From: Candidatus Methanophagaceae archaeon GoMg1
GTDB lineage: Archaea; Halobacteriota; Syntropharchaeia; Alkanophagales; Methanospirareceae
DNA length: 40,807 nucleotides
Direction of reading: 5' to 3'
Assembly (NCBI GenBank): GCA_013180605.1
Contig: QBUL01000181.1
Location: 1-40,807 of the forward strand
Part shown: positions 24,374 to 32,444 of the stretch, piece by piece
Layout: every line of letters begins with the position of its first letter
How positions within the stretch are numbered: the first letter of the stretch is position 1
The notes under the pieces: generated by a model
What the model saw: the letters and a program-made list of their open reading frames with translations, nothing else
The model's database searches: none
Told to the model about the DNA's origin: nothing
Position numbers and translations under genes: made by a program

Positions 24374-24769
24374 ATGAGCGAGCAAACGTCGGATGTGGGT
24401 ATGAAAGCGAAAGGGGACAGAATCAATATTTTCCGAATCGGCAGTCTGTGGTGCTTCAAGTATTTCTTCGGCGACCGGGATATCTTCATGGAGTTTGCGG
24501 ATTATTACAACCGTGATAAATACCGGTTTGAGGTGGACAGCGTTGGCGACAGGGATAAAATGGTGAAGTCGCTTGAGGAACGAGGATTTGAAATCAATCT
24601 GGTTGATGATACAGCGGACTATACAGTGAAAATAGACAGGTTTAAGAAGTATGCACCAATTCTGAGGAACTCGATTGACTCCACGGAGGGAGAAAAGGAT
24701 CGAGAGTTCATAATGAAAGATATGGCCTCGGTGGAGGAGGCGATATCAATGGGAGCGAGGAAAAGTTAG
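24374..24769 (+). CDS. Unrecognised small soluble protein
   Basis: I do not recognise this 131-residue protein. It has no signal peptide, membrane helix or metal-binding cysteine pattern. After a polar start (MSEQTSDVGMKAKG) the rest looks like an alpha/beta domain: INIFRIGSLWCFKYFF, FADYYNRDKYRFEVDSV, KSLEERGFEINLVDD, YTVKIDRFKKYAPI, and an acidic helical tail with MASVEEAISMGAR. Codon use is like the housekeeping neighbours, and the ORF is well formed with its own promoter-like stretch, so it is likely real. It precedes another unknown gene by 76 nt, suggesting a possible pair. Confidence 0.7.
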   Translation: MSEQTSDVGMKAKGDRINIFRIGSLWCFKYFFGDRDIFMEFADYYNRDKYRFEVDSVGDRDKMVKSLEERGFEINLVDDTADYTVKIDRFKKYAPILRNSIDSTEGEKDREFIMKDMASVEEAISMGARKS

Positions 24770-24845
24770 GCGTTTTAACTTTTCTTTTTACTTTTTTTTT
24801 TCATTTCAAGTCCGATTAACCGTAACGTCGGGAAGGGGATAGCTT

Positions 24846-25658
24846 ATGGGTTACGATAAATTCAAAAAAGAGGTGGAGCAGATACTGGAAGAAAAAGCGA
24901 GACCTCTCACGTGGAAGGAGATAAAAGAGAACTCCACCCAACTGAAACAGAAAGCGCCCTATCATGTGTATGTGCAGAAGTTACAGGGTGATATCGGTCT
25001 GGTGCGGTTCAGGTCTGGGCGTGACAAGAAAACGGTTTGGGCATTAAGGAAATGGTTTGAAAAAGGCAAATTCCGGGACCTCCTGCCTGATAAGGTGCGG
25101 TTTACGATTCTGAATTCCAAAAAGGACCATGCGATTGCCGCGAATGTGTACTGGGAACTGAAAAGAATCTATCCTGTCCCGCATCAGCTAAATAGATGGG
25201 ATGTGATAGAAGCAGAAGTAGATGACTTCTTTCCTGAAGAGGACAAAAGACCGGATAGCATACGGTTAAAGAGCGATGGAATAGAGCATTTACGAACGAT
25301 AGAAGATGAAGAGGAGCGGATAACAATTGCGGAAAAGATATCTGAGAGCGGCGAATTCATGCATACCGATGCGTGGAAAGGGAAGACGCTGGGTATGACA
25401 AAGCCGAGATTCAGATGTTTCTATTTCTACGATAGCAAATGCCAGTTCTTCTGCGACCAGAACGTTTGCGTGGGTCATGATATGGAAGTGGATGAAGAAG
25501 GAGAAGCAATAGAAATAAAAGGCGACCGTGTTTATTTCGTTTTGGAAGCGGTAGAAAGCGCTCGATGCGAGTTTATATGGGAAAAGACACGGGTGGAGTG
25601 GTACATAAAATCGGTGATTTCGTTAACCGATCCGAGGCAGCGGAGACTACATTTTTAG
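24846..25658 (+). CDS. Unrecognised protein, winged-helix-like N-terminus and Cys cluster
   Basis: I do not recognise this 270-residue protein. Residues 1-75 (FKKEVEQILEEKARPLTWKE followed by a basic segment ending VWALRKWFEKG) resemble a winged-helix domain in pattern. A middle beta-rich part follows. RCFYFYDSKCQFFCDQNVC (near residue 200) carries four cysteines plus GHD, a possible zinc or iron-sulphur site. A final beta segment contains RVYFVLEAVES. No membrane segment is present. The SD-like GGGAAGGGGA region precedes its ATG. Its proximity to the 24374 gene may mean joint function; no partner of known role is adjacent. Confidence 0.7.
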   Translation: MGYDKFKKEVEQILEEKARPLTWKEIKENSTQLKQKAPYHVYVQKLQGDIGLVRFRSGRDKKTVWALRKWFEKGKFRDLLPDKVRFTILNSKKDHAIAANVYWELKRIYPVPHQLNRWDVIEAEVDDFFPEEDKRPDSIRLKSDGIEHLRTIEDEEERITIAEKISESGEFMHTDAWKGKTLGMTKPRFRCFYFYDSKCQFFCDQNVCVGHDMEVDEEGEAIEIKGDRVYFVLEAVESARCEFIWEKTRVEWYIKSVISLTDPRQRRLHF

Positions 25659-25700
25659 CGGTTTAGTTTGTTAGAGGTTTAGCGGTTTGGAAAAGTTTTT
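25656..25700. repeat. GGTTTAGCGGTTTAG-type short repeat
   Basis: TTAGCGGTTTAGTTTG and AGAGGTTTAGCGGTTTGG resemble GGGTTTAGCGGTTTAGAGAT at 2729-2760 after hisI and GAGGTTTGGGAATTTAGG after 6556. It is a low-complexity motif found downstream of genes. Confidence 0.4.
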
Positions 25701-25743
25701 ATATTACAGTGAGGGATATATAAAATGGGGGTAAGGACGAAAA

Positions 25744-25926
25744 ATGAGAGTAAAAGAGGAAGTCATTAAGATGATTGAAGAGCTTCCAGAGGATATAACC
25801 GTTTCAGATATTATGGCTGAGTTGTATTTCAGGCAAAATGTTGATGAAGGCTTGAATGAACTCAATGAAGGAAAAGGCATCAGCCATGAAGAAGCCAAAA
25901 AACGGTTGAACCGATGGCTAAAATAA
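25744..25926 (+). CDS. RelB/ParD-like orphan antitoxin
   Basis: The 60-residue protein MRVKEEVIKMIEELPEDITV continues with DIMAELYFRQNVDEGLNELNEGKGISHEEAKKRLNRWLK. This is the familiar small archaeal/bacterial antitoxin type that is normally followed by an overlapping RelE/ParE toxin. Here ATGGCTAAAATAATA overlaps its end in the position where the toxin would start (MAKII), but a TAA stop follows after seven codons and no RelE-like sequence continues. The antitoxin therefore looks orphaned by loss of its toxin. A TATA-like GTTTTTATATTAC is 40-50 bases upstream, with GGGGGTAAGG before the ATG. Confidence 0.75.
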   Translation: MRVKEEVIKMIEELPEDITVSDIMAELYFRQNVDEGLNELNEGKGISHEEAKKRLNRWLK

Positions 25927-26104
25927 TAAGCACTTAAAAGCGCAAGGAAAGGCAGATTACCTCTATTTCACCCTTTTTCTCAGACCACATTCCAGTCCTC
26001 TTGAAGAAAGAAGCTTTACCAAGAAAGGATTATTTTGCTTTGCAAAAATAGTTTAATAAACAATTGTTTTTCATTAAGCCTTTCTTTAAGTGGGGAAGGT
26101 ATCG

Positions 26105-26124
26105 GAAACCCCGAAGGGGGTTTC
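26105..26124. terminator. Short GC-rich hairpin
   Basis: GAAACCCC-GAAG-GGGGTTTC is a perfect 8-bp stem with a 4-base loop, followed by TGATTGTTTTGG. It could be a terminator-like structure; it is a single copy, so not a CRISPR repeat. Confidence 0.4.
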
Positions 26125-26150
26125 TGATTGTTTTGGCGATAGCCTTGTCA

Positions 26151-26271
26151 TTAACCACAGATTACACAGATTTTCACGAGATTAGGTGTGAGATATGAGT
26201 TGTCAGGTATTAGTAGCACTGAGACCTGAAACCTAAAACCTGACACCTTTTTAATATCGTGTAATCTTGTT
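26151..26271. repeat. Dispersed repeat family A, copy 6, interrupted
   Basis: The left arm TTAACCACAGATTACACAGA continues to TTTTCACGAGATT; the right arm is TTAATATCGTGTAATCTTGT. The inside of the element is replaced by nested element D. Confidence 0.65.
26184..26248. repeat. Inverted-repeat element D nested in family A copy 6
   Basis: The ends AGGTGT and ACACCT, and the longer AGTTGTCAGGT / ACCTGACA blocks, form an inverted repeat with internal ACCTGAAACCTAAAACCTG direct repeats. It sits precisely between the two arms of the A element. Confidence 0.6.
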
Positions 26272-26301
26272 GTATATAAAGTATAGCTTCTTTCTATTTA
26301 A

Positions 26302-26391
26302 GACGCAGATTTACACTGATTTACGCAGATTTATTTTAGATTAACCGTTTTGGTTCTTATCATCTGTGTTAATCTGCATTAATCTGTGTCC
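26302..26391. repeat. Dispersed repeat family B, copy 2
   Basis: GACGCAGATTTACACTG and TTTACGCAGATTTA are mirrored by ATCTGTGTTAATCTGC and TTAATCTGTGTCC. TTGTTGTATATAAAGTATA immediately before it is also found before copy 1 at 18680, so the shared unit extends left of the inverted repeat. Confidence 0.7.
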
Positions 26392-26434
26392 ATAATTTAT
26401 TTTCTGTTTTCTTGCCCGTGGATGTCCCTATTTC

Positions 26435-28531
26435 CTACTTCCCCACCAGCCTCGCATCCTTCACCACTAATCTCGCCGTATTCTCGTCCTCTTCCACTAT
26501 CTCGCTTTCCTCTATGACAAGTCTTTTCTTGAACATTTGTGCAGGTCCATCCAGCACCAGCGATTCAAATTCGCCACCTTCTCCTGCAATGTTCATTCCT
26601 ATTTTCTTATCCAACGCAACCAATCGGTCAACGTCTTCTTCTGTTATTCTCCTACCAAGCCAGCTCTTGTCTAACCCGTACGCACTGATACCTGTGAAAA
26701 TCAGCTCGAACTTATTTACCACAAGCCGCATCTCCGTTTCCTGATTGACGTGCCACAACGGCGAGAACACCTTGAGGTTTTCTTCCGCGGCAATCCGTTC
26801 TATTCGTTCCTTTTGATAATTACTCCGTAAAGCACCTGTTATGACACCTTCTATCCCGTATTTCGTCTTCGATTCCCTGAATGCCGCTCTTAAATCCCCC
26901 AGTTCCTTTTCCTTTTCCCCTTGCGTTTCTTTCATAATCAGAGGCAAGCTAATTGCTTCGGCTTGTAGCTCTACCAGTTCTATCGCAGGTGTGTGGAACA
27001 TATACGATTCGGGATTAAGGCTTTTCAGCGTGATTAAACATTCTATGGGATAGCCTTCCTTCTGCATAAGCCATAGCGCATAGGTACTGTCCTTCCCGGA
27101 ACTGAAGAGGCAGCCTAACTTCGCGTTTCGTGCAGGGAGAAAAGTTTTCAGGTAGTCTCTCTTATACTTGAACCCGTTTTTCTTTGCCAGCTTTTCTATC
27201 GCTTTGAGAAAATTCGAGCCGTACTGCACCGCTCTCTTTTTTCTACCAGCGACTTCCTCCAGTCCGAGGTCCCGTGCTATGTCCCTTAAAATCAGCTTGT
27301 TCTCCGTCTTATCGAGAGACAATTTATACAAAGCAGGTATTCGCAATGCGTAATCCACAAAATCCGGAGCCAGAAACGGTGCTCGTAACGAAATCGCCTG
27401 TGCTTTCGCTACCAGTTCGTCCCGGTAAAGGTCACGCTCGTGTGTCCTCAACAGACCCGCTAAACATTCCTTATTCAACTCTTCCTTCTTTACTCGTCTG
27501 TGTCTTTCGTAGCCTGTAAATAGCTCCTCCGCGCCCAGTCCGTAAAGAATCGTTTTTATGCCGCAATCTTCTTTCGCAAACTCGCATGCTACGTATAAAG
27601 GCAACGCAACACTCGTCATCATAACGTCCGTATCCTCAATCACGGGAACGACTTCTTTGACATATTTCTCGAGTTCCTTAACCCTCATCTTCTTTAGTTT
27701 CCACTCAACACCCAAATCCGCTGCAAAACGCTCCGCAAATCGTAAATCCTCTGCTTCCTTCATTCCCGGCTCCTCTACCGCCACCGTATAACAGACAAAA
27801 TCAGCACCCAAATCCTTGCATAAATAAGCGATGAGTGTAGAATCCAACCCGCCTGAGAAGAGCACGCCAAATTTATCTCCTGACCGTGAGGGTATCCTTC
27901 TTGAAATACTCTCTCGCAGCAAGTGCAGCAAATCTTCTTTTAGCTTCTCCTTGTCCTCCTTTAGCTCGGGTTCAATGTCAAAAAAATCTCGTTTCTCGAA
28001 ATTCAACCTGTCTTCCCGTAAGTCATATTTTAGCAGCACTCGCGGGTCAAGCACAATTGCATGCGGAAATCCCATCGCTTCCAACCCTTTCTTCTCCGAA
28101 GCAAATGCAAATCCATCGGCATGCGCGAAGCAAACAGGTTTTAACCCTATTATGTCTCGTGCTATGCACAACTCAGCGCTATCGCCTTCACGTATCCAAT
28201 GTGCAAATGCATACGCAGCATCAACCCTTTTCTCGGAAAGAAAAGCTTTTTCGTTTAATTCACCCTTGTTGTAAATTTCCGCATCTGCAACGAGCTTGTC
28301 TTTTGAACCTTCGCTTGAAGCTCTCGGTTCACAGGAGCAACACGCAATACAATTCCTGCTCCTATTCCCCTCCACAACCTGCTTTAATTCTTGCAGGTCT
28401 TTTGAATGCCAATCGCCATTATCCGTGCTAATCCTGAAGTCTGTCTCCCTGCCCTTCTTCAGCACGTTTAAACCAGCGATTACGAGTTCGGTTGACTTTT
28501 CGTTGTTAAAAACGCCGATTATTTCGCACAT
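26435..28531 (-). CDS. Fusion of asparagine-synthase-like domain with Dph6-type diphthine-ammonia ligase
   Basis: The 698 residues combine two ATP-pyrophosphatase units. Residues 1-460 are AsnB-like: Cys2 after Met (MCEIIGVF), the PP-loop FSGGLDSTL (about 225-233), ILYGLGAEELFTGYERHRR, and SLRAPFLAPDFVDYAL. Residues 465-698 are Dph6/PF01902-like: a second PP-loop FSSGKDSTYALW (about 476-487), MFHTPAIELVELQAEAI, GVITGALRSNYQKERIERI, and GEGGEFESLVLDGP. Dph6 amidates diphthine on EF2. The N-terminal glutaminase keeps Cys2, but the usual NGE motif reads ADAEIYN and the RLSI arginine region is poorly conserved, so ammonia production is doubtful. Fusion suggests ammonia or substrate transfer between the halves. 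It is read downstream of secD with a 19-nt gap. Confidence 0.85.
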   Translation of the reverse strand: MCEIIGVFNNEKSTELVIAGLNVLKKGRETDFRISTDNGDWHSKDLQELKQVVEGNRSRNCIACCSCEPRASSEGSKDKLVADAEIYNKGELNEKAFLSEKRVDAAYAFAHWIREGDSAELCIARDIIGLKPVCFAHADGFAFASEKKGLEAMGFPHAIVLDPRVLLKYDLREDRLNFEKRDFFDIEPELKEDKEKLKEDLLHLLRESISRRIPSRSGDKFGVLFSGGLDSTLIAYLCKDLGADFVCYTVAVEEPGMKEAEDLRFAERFAADLGVEWKLKKMRVKELEKYVKEVVPVIEDTDVMMTSVALPLYVACEFAKEDCGIKTILYGLGAEELFTGYERHRRVKKEELNKECLAGLLRTHERDLYRDELVAKAQAISLRAPFLAPDFVDYALRIPALYKLSLDKTENKLILRDIARDLGLEEVAGRKKRAVQYGSNFLKAIEKLAKKNGFKYKRDYLKTFLPARNAKLGCLFSSGKDSTYALWLMQKEGYPIECLITLKSLNPESYMFHTPAIELVELQAEAISLPLIMKETQGEKEKELGDLRAAFRESKTKYGIEGVITGALRSNYQKERIERIAAEENLKVFSPLWHVNQETEMRLVVNKFELIFTGISAYGLDKSWLGRRITEEDVDRLVALDKKIGMNIAGEGGEFESLVLDGPAQMFKKRLVIEESEIVEEDENTARLVVKDARLVGK

Positions 28532-28550
28532 AAACTTTTCTTTTAAAAAT

Positions 28551-30089
28551 TCACACTACCGCTTCTATCACCCTCGCATAAGCAGGTCGCGTAATAAAAA
28601 CCCCGAATAGCAGTCCAACAATGATTACAATAGCGAACCCCCTTAATGTGCCGAGTGCCATAAAAGCAATCGCAAGCATCGCCACGATAGTGGTCGTCGC
28701 AGATACGAATATTATACCAAATGCAAAGTCTATTCGTTTACGATACATTTTCGTGGAAGAACGACCCCCGGAAAGCACTTCGTCCGTTATTATTACCAAC
28801 TGGTCCACTCCCGTGCCGATTACCGCTATTATCCCTGCAATGCTCGGCAAATCCAACTGCCAGTGTATCACCGCTGCGAACCCTAATATCAGTATCACTT
28901 CACTGGAAAGCGCGAAAAACATTGGCAATACTATCTTAGGCTCCCGGTATCGCAGGAAAACGACCACCGTAACGGAAATAAGAGCAAGCAAGCCCGCTAT
29001 TAACGCGCCCTTCTTGAATTTCGCTCCTAAATATGCGGGTACTTCCCCTGAACCTACTATATCCACGTTTACCGGTAACGCACCAGCTTTCAGGTGTATT
29101 ATCAATTCTCTTGCCTTTTTTCTCCCTTCCTCTTCTCTCCCTGTGTTTGCAGTCCACCGGTAAATAACCCCTTCTTTCAGTTTCTTGCATGCTTCGTCCG
29201 CTATCGGGGCACTGTACACCACAACATTGTCAAGCAGCATTGCCAGTTCGTGGTCCCCTGGATTATCTACGGCACCGGACTCAATTGCAGAATCTCGTAA
29301 TGCGGTTGCTCCACCTTCATTCAATGCAAAAGGAGCTCCCCATTCCTCAAACTCCTCGCCTTGCCATTTCCCTATCTCGCTCGTTGGCGTTGTCCCTACA
29401 CTTTCTATTCCCTCGCTGCCATACATGACATGAGTCGTGATATTCTCTATCTCTTCTAACCGCTGCCCTTTCGCTATGTCCCCCCCCGTTCCATTCGTCT
29501 GTATCCGTATCTCAAACTTCCCCGGTTTGCCCACCATGTCCCTCGCCGTTCGGATATCTATGCCGGCTAAGTCTATAATCATGAGGTTATCGCCAACCGT
29601 TCTTATCGTAGTGCTTGCTAATCCCAGCATGTTTATTTTTGTCTCTATTATTCGACGAGTTTCATCCCTTGTTGCCCGAGTTATAGAATCCTCAAAGAAG
29701 TCTTCACCGTTTGGTTTCTTTGCTATACTACCGTTAATCCCTTTTAACACCTCCAACAGCTGCTCTTTTGTAACGCTCTTCCTTATCTCATACACCACTC
29801 CGTCATCAGCCTCGTAAGGCGTCACCTCCGTATCTAACTCCTCTTCAAGAAACTTAACTACTTCCGTATCATTAACAGACGTTGTATTTATCTTGACAAG
29901 AGTCCCTTCTAATTTCAACTGCAACGAACTCCCACCCACTAAATCCAGACCAAATCTCAGGTTGCCGTTTATCCCTGCGTCCGCAGGCGGTGGCGGGTAC
30001 ACATAGATGGCGAGCAAAGCGGCAAAAACGCACAATATCACTGCTATTACCCTTATGTCGCCCAGCAAACCTCCTCCGTTTTTTTTCAT
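28551..30089 (-). CDS. secD: Protein-export membrane protein SecD
   Basis: SecD with SecF uses the proton/ion gradient to assist late steps of Sec export. The 512-residue protein has an N-terminal membrane helix (VIAVILCVFAALLAIYVY), the conserved FGLDLVGGSSLQL, a large extracytoplasmic domain (about 50-345), and five C-terminal helices starting GALIAGLLALISVTVVVFL, including GIIAVIGTGVDQLVIITDEVL. SecF is usually the adjacent partner but is not here: downstream is the AsnB-Dph6 fusion and upstream is divergent trm1. An SD-like GGGACGG precedes the ATG. Confidence 0.94.
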   Translation of the reverse strand: MKKNGGGLLGDIRVIAVILCVFAALLAIYVYPPPPADAGINGNLRFGLDLVGGSSLQLKLEGTLVKINTTSVNDTEVVKFLEEELDTEVTPYEADDGVVYEIRKSVTKEQLLEVLKGINGSIAKKPNGEDFFEDSITRATRDETRRIIETKINMLGLASTTIRTVGDNLMIIDLAGIDIRTARDMVGKPGKFEIRIQTNGTGGDIAKGQRLEEIENITTHVMYGSEGIESVGTTPTSEIGKWQGEEFEEWGAPFALNEGGATALRDSAIESGAVDNPGDHELAMLLDNVVVYSAPIADEACKKLKEGVIYRWTANTGREEEGRKKARELIIHLKAGALPVNVDIVGSGEVPAYLGAKFKKGALIAGLLALISVTVVVFLRYREPKIVLPMFFALSSEVILILGFAAVIHWQLDLPSIAGIIAVIGTGVDQLVIITDEVLSGGRSSTKMYRKRIDFAFGIIFVSATTTIVAMLAIAFMALGTLRGFAIVIIVGLLFGVFITRPAYARVIEAVV

Positions 30090-30225
30090 TGTGTCCGTCC
30101 CTTATCTCCACTCCTTCCCTTACTCTACTCTACTCTATACTATAATCGCTATGCTATACTTCTATACTTACGAAAGTATATGATTCCTGTACTTTAAAAT
30201 TTAAAAGAATACAATACACTAACAA

Positions 30226-31350
30226 ATGTTTTCAGCAGTAAAAGAGGGAACCACGAAGATATTAATACCGACAGAAACTACAAAGTCAATTTTTTATAAT
30301 CCGCAGATGGAATTGTGCAGGGACATAGACATGGCGGGCATAGCTGCTTTTGTTTCCTCCATGCCTTCACAAAAGATATCTCTGACGTACATAGATGCGC
30401 TTGCAGCTACGGGCGTGAGAGGCGTTAGAGTGGCGAAAGAAGTTGGCCTATGCGTGGTTATTAACGACCGAAGCCGACCCGCTTACGAAGTCATAAACCG
30501 AAACATAAAGCTGAATGCGGTTGAAGGAAGAGCGAAGGCGTATAACGAGAATGCAAATGTGCTTCTACTTCAGAATAAGTATGACCTGGTGGACTTAGAC
30601 CCTTTTGGGTCACCAGTTCCGTTTCTGGATGCCGCATGTAAATCGGTGAAGAAGCTGTTGCTCATTACTGCGACAGATACCGCACCCTTATGCGGAGCGC
30701 ATTCCGGTGGCTTGAGAAAATATGATGCGAAGCCCCTTAACACCGAATATCACAAGGAGATGGCAACTCGTATTCTCTTAGGTAAAGTAACGAGAGACCT
30801 GTGCAAGTATGACAGGGCGATACTGCCACTGCTATCGTATTCCAAGGCGCATTTCGTAAGGGTCATAGCACAAGTGGAAAAAGGGGCGAAAAAAGCAGAT
30901 GACTGTATGAAACGGCTTGGGTTTATCGCGCATTGCTTCTCCTGCGGCAACCGGTTCGCTTTTGCGTGCTCCGACCTGATGGAACTGAAAGTAGAGAAGA
31001 AATGTGGGGTATGTGGTGCTAAAATACGTATTGCAGGTCCTTTATACATAAATACAATAAAACAGAAGGGCTTTTGCGAACAGGTGCATAACGAACTGGG
31101 AAAAAGAACACTGGGTAAAAAGAAAGAAGCAATGAAAATCGTTGAGACTTCTATAAATGAGTTGGATATACCTTTTTTTTATGAGCATCATGCGCTATGC
31201 AAGGCGTTAAAAGTTCCTCCTTCTTCTATTTCGTCGTTAATTAACGCTTTACAGTCAAGTGGGTTTTCTGCAAGCAGAACGCATTTTTCAGATACCGCAT
31301 TTAAGACGAATGCGAGAATGGAAGAGATAAAGGGCATTTTGAAGGAATGA
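30226..31350 (+). CDS. trm1: tRNA (guanine(26)-N2)-dimethyltransferase Trm1
   Basis: Trm1 methylates G26 of tRNA using S-adenosylmethionine. The 374-residue protein has VKEGTTKILIP and FYNPQMELCRDI near the N-terminus, the SAM fold with DALAATGVRGVRVAKE, the catalytic DLDPFGSPVPFLDA, and a C-terminal zinc domain (HCFSCGNRFAFAC with CGVCGAKIRIAGPLY). Length and order are standard for archaeal Trm1. The upstream 30090-30225 region contains CTTTAAAATTTAAAAG, a palindromic AT-rich promoter-like element, 25-40 bases before the ATG. Confidence 0.95.
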   Translation: MFSAVKEGTTKILIPTETTKSIFYNPQMELCRDIDMAGIAAFVSSMPSQKISLTYIDALAATGVRGVRVAKEVGLCVVINDRSRPAYEVINRNIKLNAVEGRAKAYNENANVLLLQNKYDLVDLDPFGSPVPFLDAACKSVKKLLLITATDTAPLCGAHSGGLRKYDAKPLNTEYHKEMATRILLGKVTRDLCKYDRAILPLLSYSKAHFVRVIAQVEKGAKKADDCMKRLGFIAHCFSCGNRFAFACSDLMELKVEKKCGVCGAKIRIAGPLYINTIKQKGFCEQVHNELGKRTLGKKKEAMKIVETSINELDIPFFYEHHALCKALKVPPSSISSLINALQSSGFSASRTHFSDTAFKTNARMEEIKGILKE

Positions 31351-31373
31351 ATTATATAGTCATTCTAAAATTA

Positions 31374-31509
31374 TTAACCACAAGATTACACAGATTTTCA
31401 CGAGATACCAAAGAAAACTTTTTTTTTGGCTTTTCTTTTAACAGAGATTTCTTTTTTTTAAAAAAAGAAAAAGTGTTATGTTAATCTCGTGGAATCTTGT
31501 GGTTTTTTT
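31374..31509. repeat. Dispersed repeat family A, copy 7
   Basis: The left arm TTAACCACAAGATTACACAG and right arm TTAATCTCGTGGAATCTTGT form a long imperfect inverted repeat, with AAAAAGAAAAAGTG inside in the same orientation as copy 1. It separates the convergent trm1 and the membrane-anchored protein gene. Confidence 0.75.
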
Positions 31510-31563
31510 TTCACCTCAGGTAATCACATACGGTATTGCTTGGAATTGGGTATTTGGAGTTTC

Positions 31564-32421
31564 TCAATATACGCCTCGTTTTCTTTGCCTTGCTCTATTT
31601 AAAAATACGATCACCACTATTGCAATAATTGCCACTACAGCCAGAGCACTATAATTCATATGCTTTTTAGTGCCAACTGCCGATTCGGCTTTTTGTTTCG
31701 CAAGTTCAGCATAATAAGAAGCATTTGTTGCTGTCTCTATCGACTCTTTTGGCCACCCTTCCCAATAGTCTCTTTCAGCGTTTTCTAAATATACACTTGC
31801 CATTTCAAAAGCCGTATCTGCTTCGGATACGTCAATTCCTTTTTCTGTAGCGTTAGCAATGGTCCAATTCGCACTTTGTAGTTTTTCTCGTGCTTCATTC
31901 ATCGCGATTATAGCGTCTTCTATTATCTCCGATGATACATCCTTTTTTATGCTTTCCACTGAACAATATACCCCTTTTACCTCCTGCGTTATATTTAAAA
32001 AAGTGATATTTTCCCTCTTTTTCACCTCTGGTGCTTTTCCTCTCACTAATATCTTTACTTCTTTATCTCTCCCATGGTTCACCGTAAAAGGACTTTTATA
32101 TTCCTTAGATTTGCCATCTACAGATATAGTCGGCTCTATATTCTCCTTTTCCAAAAAATAAGAATAAAAAGAGAGGTCAGATTTATCTATTGGCTTGCTA
32201 AAATTAGTTAAGACCACTTCTATCGTAACTACACTACCATTTTTTACCATTCCGTATGAATTGAAAAAGTTATAATCCTCATACTCTATCTCTGTTGCAA
32301 CCTCCACGAACTTAGATTCCTGTAAGTTCGCTTGCTCTTTCGCAATAGCACCTACGCTCATGCATATTGACATCAAAAAAAACGCCAATATTAGTGAAAA
32401 TAACAATTTCTTTGTCAACAT
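31564..32421 (-). CDS. Membrane-anchored exported protein of unknown function
   Basis: I do not recognise a named family. It has a signal peptide (MLTKKLLFSLILAFFLMSIC up to about residue 28), an exported beta-rich part (about 30-145, with VTIEVVLTNFSKPIDKSDL), a helical part (about 150-240: AIIAMNEAREKLQSA, ADTAFEMASVYLENAERDYW), and a C-terminal membrane helix (SALAVVAIIAIVVIVFL) followed by a basic RARQRKRG tail. N-glycosylation sequons (NWT, NAT, NAS) agree with an outside location. AGGAGG nine bases upstream selects the fourth codon methionine at 32421 as start. It follows cetZ by about 20 nt, so it is likely co-expressed and might connect a CetZ structure with the cell surface. Confidence 0.75.
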   Translation of the reverse strand: MLTKKLLFSLILAFFLMSICMSVGAIAKEQANLQESKFVEVATEIEYEDYNFFNSYGMVKNGSVVTIEVVLTNFSKPIDKSDLSFYSYFLEKENIEPTISVDGKSKEYKSPFTVNHGRDKEVKILVRGKAPEVKKRENITFLNITQEVKGVYCSVESIKKDVSSEIIEDAIIAMNEAREKLQSANWTIANATEKGIDVSEADTAFEMASVYLENAERDYWEGWPKESIETATNASYYAELAKQKAESAVGTKKHMNYSALAVVAIIAIVVIVFLNRARQRKRGVY

Positions 32422-32444
32422 TATTCTCATCCTCCTATCTTACC

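Larger units (their letters stand above)
25927..26434. other. 508-base gene-free repeat-rich gap
   Basis: In order it contains a toxin-start remnant (see the antitoxin), AT-rich DNA with no ORF, a GAAACCCC/GGGGTTTC hairpin (26105-26124), family A copy 6 with a nested element D, then family B copy 2, and finally the end of the convergent asnB-dph6 gene. I see no RNA gene. Confidence 0.6.

Noticed and set aside
26105-26124. GAAACCCC hairpin as a CRISPR repeat
   Set aside because: It is single copy with no regularly spaced repeats and no cas genes in the window.
27831-28610. Plus-strand ORFs opposite the AsnB-Dph6 gene
   Set aside because: They are serine/proline/leucine-rich shadows of the fusion gene; no start signals.
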